The notes beneath the pieces were generated by a model. It saw only the letters and a program-made list of their open reading frames with translations, did not search any database and was not told the DNA's origin. Below, piece after piece: positions 5,129 through 7,464 of a stretch of DNA of 7,464 nt. The stretch's first letter is position 1; each line of letters starts with the position of its first letter. This DNA is from Pseudomonadota bacterium (GTDB taxonomy: Bacteria > Pseudomonadota > Alphaproteobacteria > UBA9219 > RGZA01). The stretch covers positions 1 through 7,464 of the forward strand of contig JACQAB010000176.1 of NCBI GenBank assembly GCA_016195205.1, written 5' to 3'. Made by a program: the position numbers and the translations under genes.

Positions 5129-5551
5129 TTATTTCTTTTTGAGAAGATCGCGGATTTCCTGCAGCAAAATTACCTCGGGGTTGGGCGGCGCCGGCGCTGC
5201 AGCCGAGGGTTTGGCAAGACGGTTAATCGAGCGCACCAGGGCAAATACCGTAAAGGCGACAATCAGGAACTTGATGATCGCATTAATGAACAGCCCGTAA
5301 TTGATGGTGACGGCCCCCGCCTCCGCCGCCGCTTTCAAAGAAGCGTAATGCTCGCCCGGCGGTTTGATGGTGAAAAACAGGTTTGAAAAATCGATGCCGC
5401 CAATGGCTAGCCCAATCACCGGGTTCAAAACATCTTTCACCATGGAATCGACGATGGTGGTGAAGGCCGCGCCGATGATCACGCCCACCGCCAGGTCGAT
5501 CACATTGCCGCGCATGGCGAATTGCTTGAATTCATTAAACAGGGTTTTCAT
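5129..5551 (-). CDS. mscL: Large-conductance mechanosensitive channel MscL
   Basis: Homopentameric inner-membrane channel that opens under high membrane tension to release solutes during osmotic downshock. It has 140 residues, against 136 in E. coli. The N-terminal amphipathic helix MKTLFNEFKQFAMRGNVIDLA (1-21) leads into the pore helix TM1 (about 15-45; LAVGVIIGAAFTTIV, DVLNPVIGLAIGG). A periplasmic loop (52-84) contains DFSNLFF, then comes TM2 (about 86-107; GLFINAIIKFLIVAFTVFALV), an Ala/Pro linker (115-124) and the cytoplasmic helix EVILLQEIRDLLKKK. The ATG at 5551 has a Shine-Dalgarno, GGAGAG, five bases upstream. It appears to be a single-gene unit isolated by repeat elements on both sides; I could not identify a convincing promoter in the 47 bp between its start and the upstream repeat. 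Identification is secure. Confidence 0.97.
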   Translation of the reverse strand: MKTLFNEFKQFAMRGNVIDLAVGVIIGAAFTTIVDSMVKDVLNPVIGLAIGGIDFSNLFFTIKPPGEHYASLKAAAEAGAVTINYGLFINAIIKFLIVAFTVFALVRSINRLAKPSAAAPAPPNPEVILLQEIRDLLKKK

Positions 5552-5598
5552 GCGACTCTCCGATTTTAGAGCAGTATCCTATCAAATAGCCAAACCGG

Positions 5599-5724
5599 AC
5601 TCCCCTCCCCTTGAGGGAGGGGCCGGGGGTGGGGTGGAGCGTGATGTTTCTCAAACTCCAACCATTTACGCAAGGTGGCAACCCCTTACCCCATCCCTTT
5701 ATCCCCTCCCTCAGGGGGAGGGGA
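5599..5724. repeat. GC-rich element with imperfect terminal inverted repeats
   Basis: The arms at 5599-5635 and 5688-5724 are imperfect inverted copies of about 37 bp. Each arm also holds its own perfect 8-bp hairpin CCCCTCCC/GGGAGGGG (5602-5609/5615-5622 and 5703-5710/5716-5723). The 52-bp centre encodes nothing and shows no recognisable motif. The layout resembles a MITE-like or palindromic intergenic repeat. It fills most of the rimO-mscL gap, ending 6 bp from the rimO stop, and may help terminate rimO mRNA although no T-run follows. I saw no clear target-site duplication. Confidence 0.65.
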
Positions 5725-5730
5725 AATTAG

Positions 5731-7044
5731 TCAGGCAACACATTCCCCAAAAAGATCATACTCATCACTGCGGGTGATCTTGGCCTTGATTTTATCGCCC
5801 ACCTTGGCCGCAGCGCCGGAAACATAAACCAGCCCGTCAATTTCCGGCGCATCGGCATAGGAGCGGCCCACCGCCACGCCATCTTCAATTTTGTCGATCA
5901 GAATATCAAGCGTGCGGCCCTTGAAGCGCTTCAGCCGCGCGCGGCTGATTTTCTGCTGCGTCTCCATGAAGCGCCCGCGGCGTTCCTGCTTCACCTTTTC
6001 TGGCACGGCGCCCGGCAATTCATTCGCCACGGCGCCGGTGACGGCCTCATAGGCAAAGCAGCCCACGCGATCCAACTGCGCCTCTTCCAGCCAATCCAGC
6101 AAAAACTGAAAATCTTCTTCCGTTTCGCCCGGAAACCCGGCGATGAAGGTGGAGCGGATGACCAGATCAGGCTGCGCCTTGCGCCACGCCTGAATGCGTT
6201 CCAGCGTTTTTGCCTGATGCGCAGGGCGGCGCATGGCTTTCAGCACCTTGGGGCTGGCGTGCTGGAAGGGAATATCCAGATAGGGCAATACGCCTTCATG
6301 GCTCATGACTTCCAGCACCTCATCCACATGCGGATAGGGATAAACATAATGCAGCCGTACCCAGATGCCGAGGGTGGAAAGCGCCTTGGCCACGTCGATG
6401 AATTTCGTGCGCCAGGTTTTATCGCGCCAGGTGTCTTCAGCGTATTTCAGATCAAGGCCATAGGCGGAGGTGTCTTGCGAAATGACCAGCAGTTCTTTCA
6501 CGCCGGCTGATGCCAGTTTTTCGGCCTCGCGCATCAGCTCGCCGATTTTGCGGCTGACCAAATCGCCGCGCATGGAAGGGATGATGCAAAACGAGCAACG
6601 GTTGTTACAGCCTTCGGAAATCTTTAAGTACGCATAATGCCGCGGCGTGAGGCGAATGCCTTCGGGCGGCACCAGATCAAGATACGGATCATGTTTCGGC
6701 GGCAGCGCCTTATGCACCGCCTCCACCACCGATTCATATTGCTGCGGGCCGGTGATGGATAAAACGTCGGGGAACTTCTGGCGCAGCAGGCCTTCTTCCT
6801 TGCCCAGGCAGCCGGTAACAATCACTTTGCCGTTCTTGCTCAAAGCCTCGCCGATGGCGTCGAACGACTCTTCGCGCGCGCTGTCCAGGAAGCCGCAGGT
6901 ATTCACCAGCACGACATCGGCGCCTTCATAGGTGTTGGAAAGCGCATAGCCCTCGGCGCGCAGCGCCGTAAGGATGCGTTCGCTGTCCACCAAGGCCTTG
7001 GGGCAGCCCAGGCTGACAATGCCGATTTTAGGGGCGGTGCTCAT
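5731..7044 (-). CDS. rimO: Ribosomal protein S12 methylthiotransferase RimO
   Basis: Radical-SAM enzyme that adds a methylthio group to the conserved aspartate of ribosomal protein S12 (Asp88/89), using two [4Fe-4S] clusters and SAM. It has 437 residues, the normal length. The N-terminal MTTase domain (about 5-115) carries the cluster cysteines Cys14 (SLGCPKALVDSE), Cys50 (VNTCGF) and Cys79 (VTGCLG). The radical-SAM domain has GCNNRCSFC with Cys146, Cys150 and Cys153, and later TFIAGFPGETEEDF. The C-terminal TRAM domain (about 370-435) ends EYDLFGECVA. SLGCPKALVDSE and the DLFGE end point to RimO rather than the tRNA enzyme MiaB. The ATG at 7044 has no clear Shine-Dalgarno. It begins 32 bp after queA ends and is probably co-transcribed with it. 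No unusual residues were seen. Confidence 0.96.
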   Translation of the reverse strand: MSTAPKIGIVSLGCPKALVDSERILTALRAEGYALSNTYEGADVVLVNTCGFLDSAREESFDAIGEALSKNGKVIVTGCLGKEEGLLRQKFPDVLSITGPQQYESVVEAVHKALPPKHDPYLDLVPPEGIRLTPRHYAYLKISEGCNNRCSFCIIPSMRGDLVSRKIGELMREAEKLASAGVKELLVISQDTSAYGLDLKYAEDTWRDKTWRTKFIDVAKALSTLGIWVRLHYVYPYPHVDEVLEVMSHEGVLPYLDIPFQHASPKVLKAMRRPAHQAKTLERIQAWRKAQPDLVIRSTFIAGFPGETEEDFQFLLDWLEEAQLDRVGCFAYEAVTGAVANELPGAVPEKVKQERRGRFMETQQKISRARLKRFKGRTLDILIDKIEDGVAVGRSYADAPEIDGLVYVSGAAAKVGDKIKAKITRSDEYDLFGECVA

Positions 7045-7076
7045 GGGCGGTTTTATAAACCAAAAACGTGAAAGAA

Positions 7077-7464
7077 TTAAGGGTTTCTCTCCAGAAAACA
7101 GGCATCCCCATAGGAATAAAAACGATAATCTTTCGCAACCGCCTCGGCATAGGCAGCTTTAAGGCGGTCGGTTCCGGCAAAGGCGGAAGCCAGCATGAAC
7201 AGCGTGCTGCGTGGCAGGTGGAAATTGGTAAGCAGCGCCTCCACCGTTTTGAAGCGATAACCGGGCCGGATGAAGATCCGCGTTTCGCCGCGCCACTCTT
7301 TTAAACGCCCGTTTTCATCCACCGCGGTTTCCAGCAACCGGCACGAGGTGGTTCCCACCGCCACCACCCGCCCGCCTTTTTCGCGCGCGGCATTGATCGC
7401 GGCCGCGGCCGCGGCCGAAATCTCTCCCCATTCGGCATGCATGACATGCGCCTCGATATTCTCT
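7077..7464 (-). CDS. queA: tRNA preQ1(34) S-adenosylmethionine ribosyltransferase-isomerase QueA (3' part)
   Basis: Only the C-terminal 128 residues are in the window; the gene continues beyond the right edge. QueA transfers and isomerises the ribosyl group of SAM onto 7-aminomethyl-7-deazaguanine in tRNA, the step that makes epoxyqueuosine. The visible part matches the family closely: NIEAHVMHAEW, VAVGTTSCRLLE, IFIRPGYRFKTVEALLTNFHLPRSTLFMLASAFAG, and the C-terminal YRFYSYGDACFLERNP. A run of six alanines after GEIS is encoded by three GCGGCC repeats (7399-7416) and falls in a helix that varies in the family. rimO follows after 32 bp. The reading frame is open to the last base, so nothing suggests a broken gene. 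Confidence 0.95.
   Translation of the reverse strand, partial: ENIEAHVMHAEWGEISAAAAAAINAAREKGGRVVAVGTTSCRLLETAVDENGRLKEWRGETRIFIRPGYRFKTVEALLTNFHLPRSTLFMLASAFAGTDRLKAAYAEAVAKDYRFYSYGDACFLERNP

Noticed and set aside
5552..5598. mscL promoter candidates (TTGGCT with TAAAAT; TAGGAT)
   Set aside because: Spacing is wrong or the -35 match is poor, and one choice would start transcription within the ribosome binding site.

Overview
The window looks like a GC-rich alphaproteobacterial chromosome segment. Three things point there: a regulatory PTS cluster with a short HPr kinase, a mannose-family EIIA, HPr and EI; rapZ embedded in that cluster; and a TTAA-N7-TTAAC site matching the CtrA consensus upstream of a flagellar-rod-like gene. 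All ten genes I can support lie on the minus strand, so transcription runs from high to low coordinates. I cannot name a genus.

Right part (7464 to 5129): the 3' end of queA (tRNA queuosine synthesis) is followed by complete rimO (methylthiolation of ribosomal protein S12), then by mscL (mechanosensitive channel). The rimO-mscL gap holds a GC-rich element of about 125 bp with imperfect terminal inverted repeats. Directly after the mscL stop codon lies a 112-bp element whose four nested perfect inverted repeats could fold into a cloverleaf-like shape.

Middle (4985 to 3822): a 75-residue gene joins the N-terminal and C-terminal helices typical of flagellar rod/hook proteins with almost nothing between them, behind a consensus CtrA site. 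Next is an unrecognised 246-residue gene. Its codon use differs from its neighbours, and it has a good candidate promoter (TTGCCA-17-CATAGT). A 10-bp-arm palindrome sits between that promoter and its ATG. I see nothing else in the gaps here, and no gene-free stretch exceeds 300 bp.

Left part (3799 to 19): a compact operon hprK - rapZ - EIIA(Man-type) - HPr - EI. The genes overlap by 8, 4 and 8 bp, with one 15-bp gap. There are no sugar-transporting EIIB/IIC/IID genes, so this is a signalling phosphorelay: EI passes phosphate from PEP to HPr His19 and on to EIIA His9, while HprK can phosphorylate HPr on Ser50. The chvG/chvI two-component genes that often precede hprK in this class are absent here. 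RapZ carries Leu where its ATP-binding P-loop normally has Lys.

No wholly new system is evident. The most promising items are the CtrA-linked miniature rod protein, the unrecognised gene with its promoter-palindrome arrangement, the RapZ P-loop change and the cloverleaf repeat.
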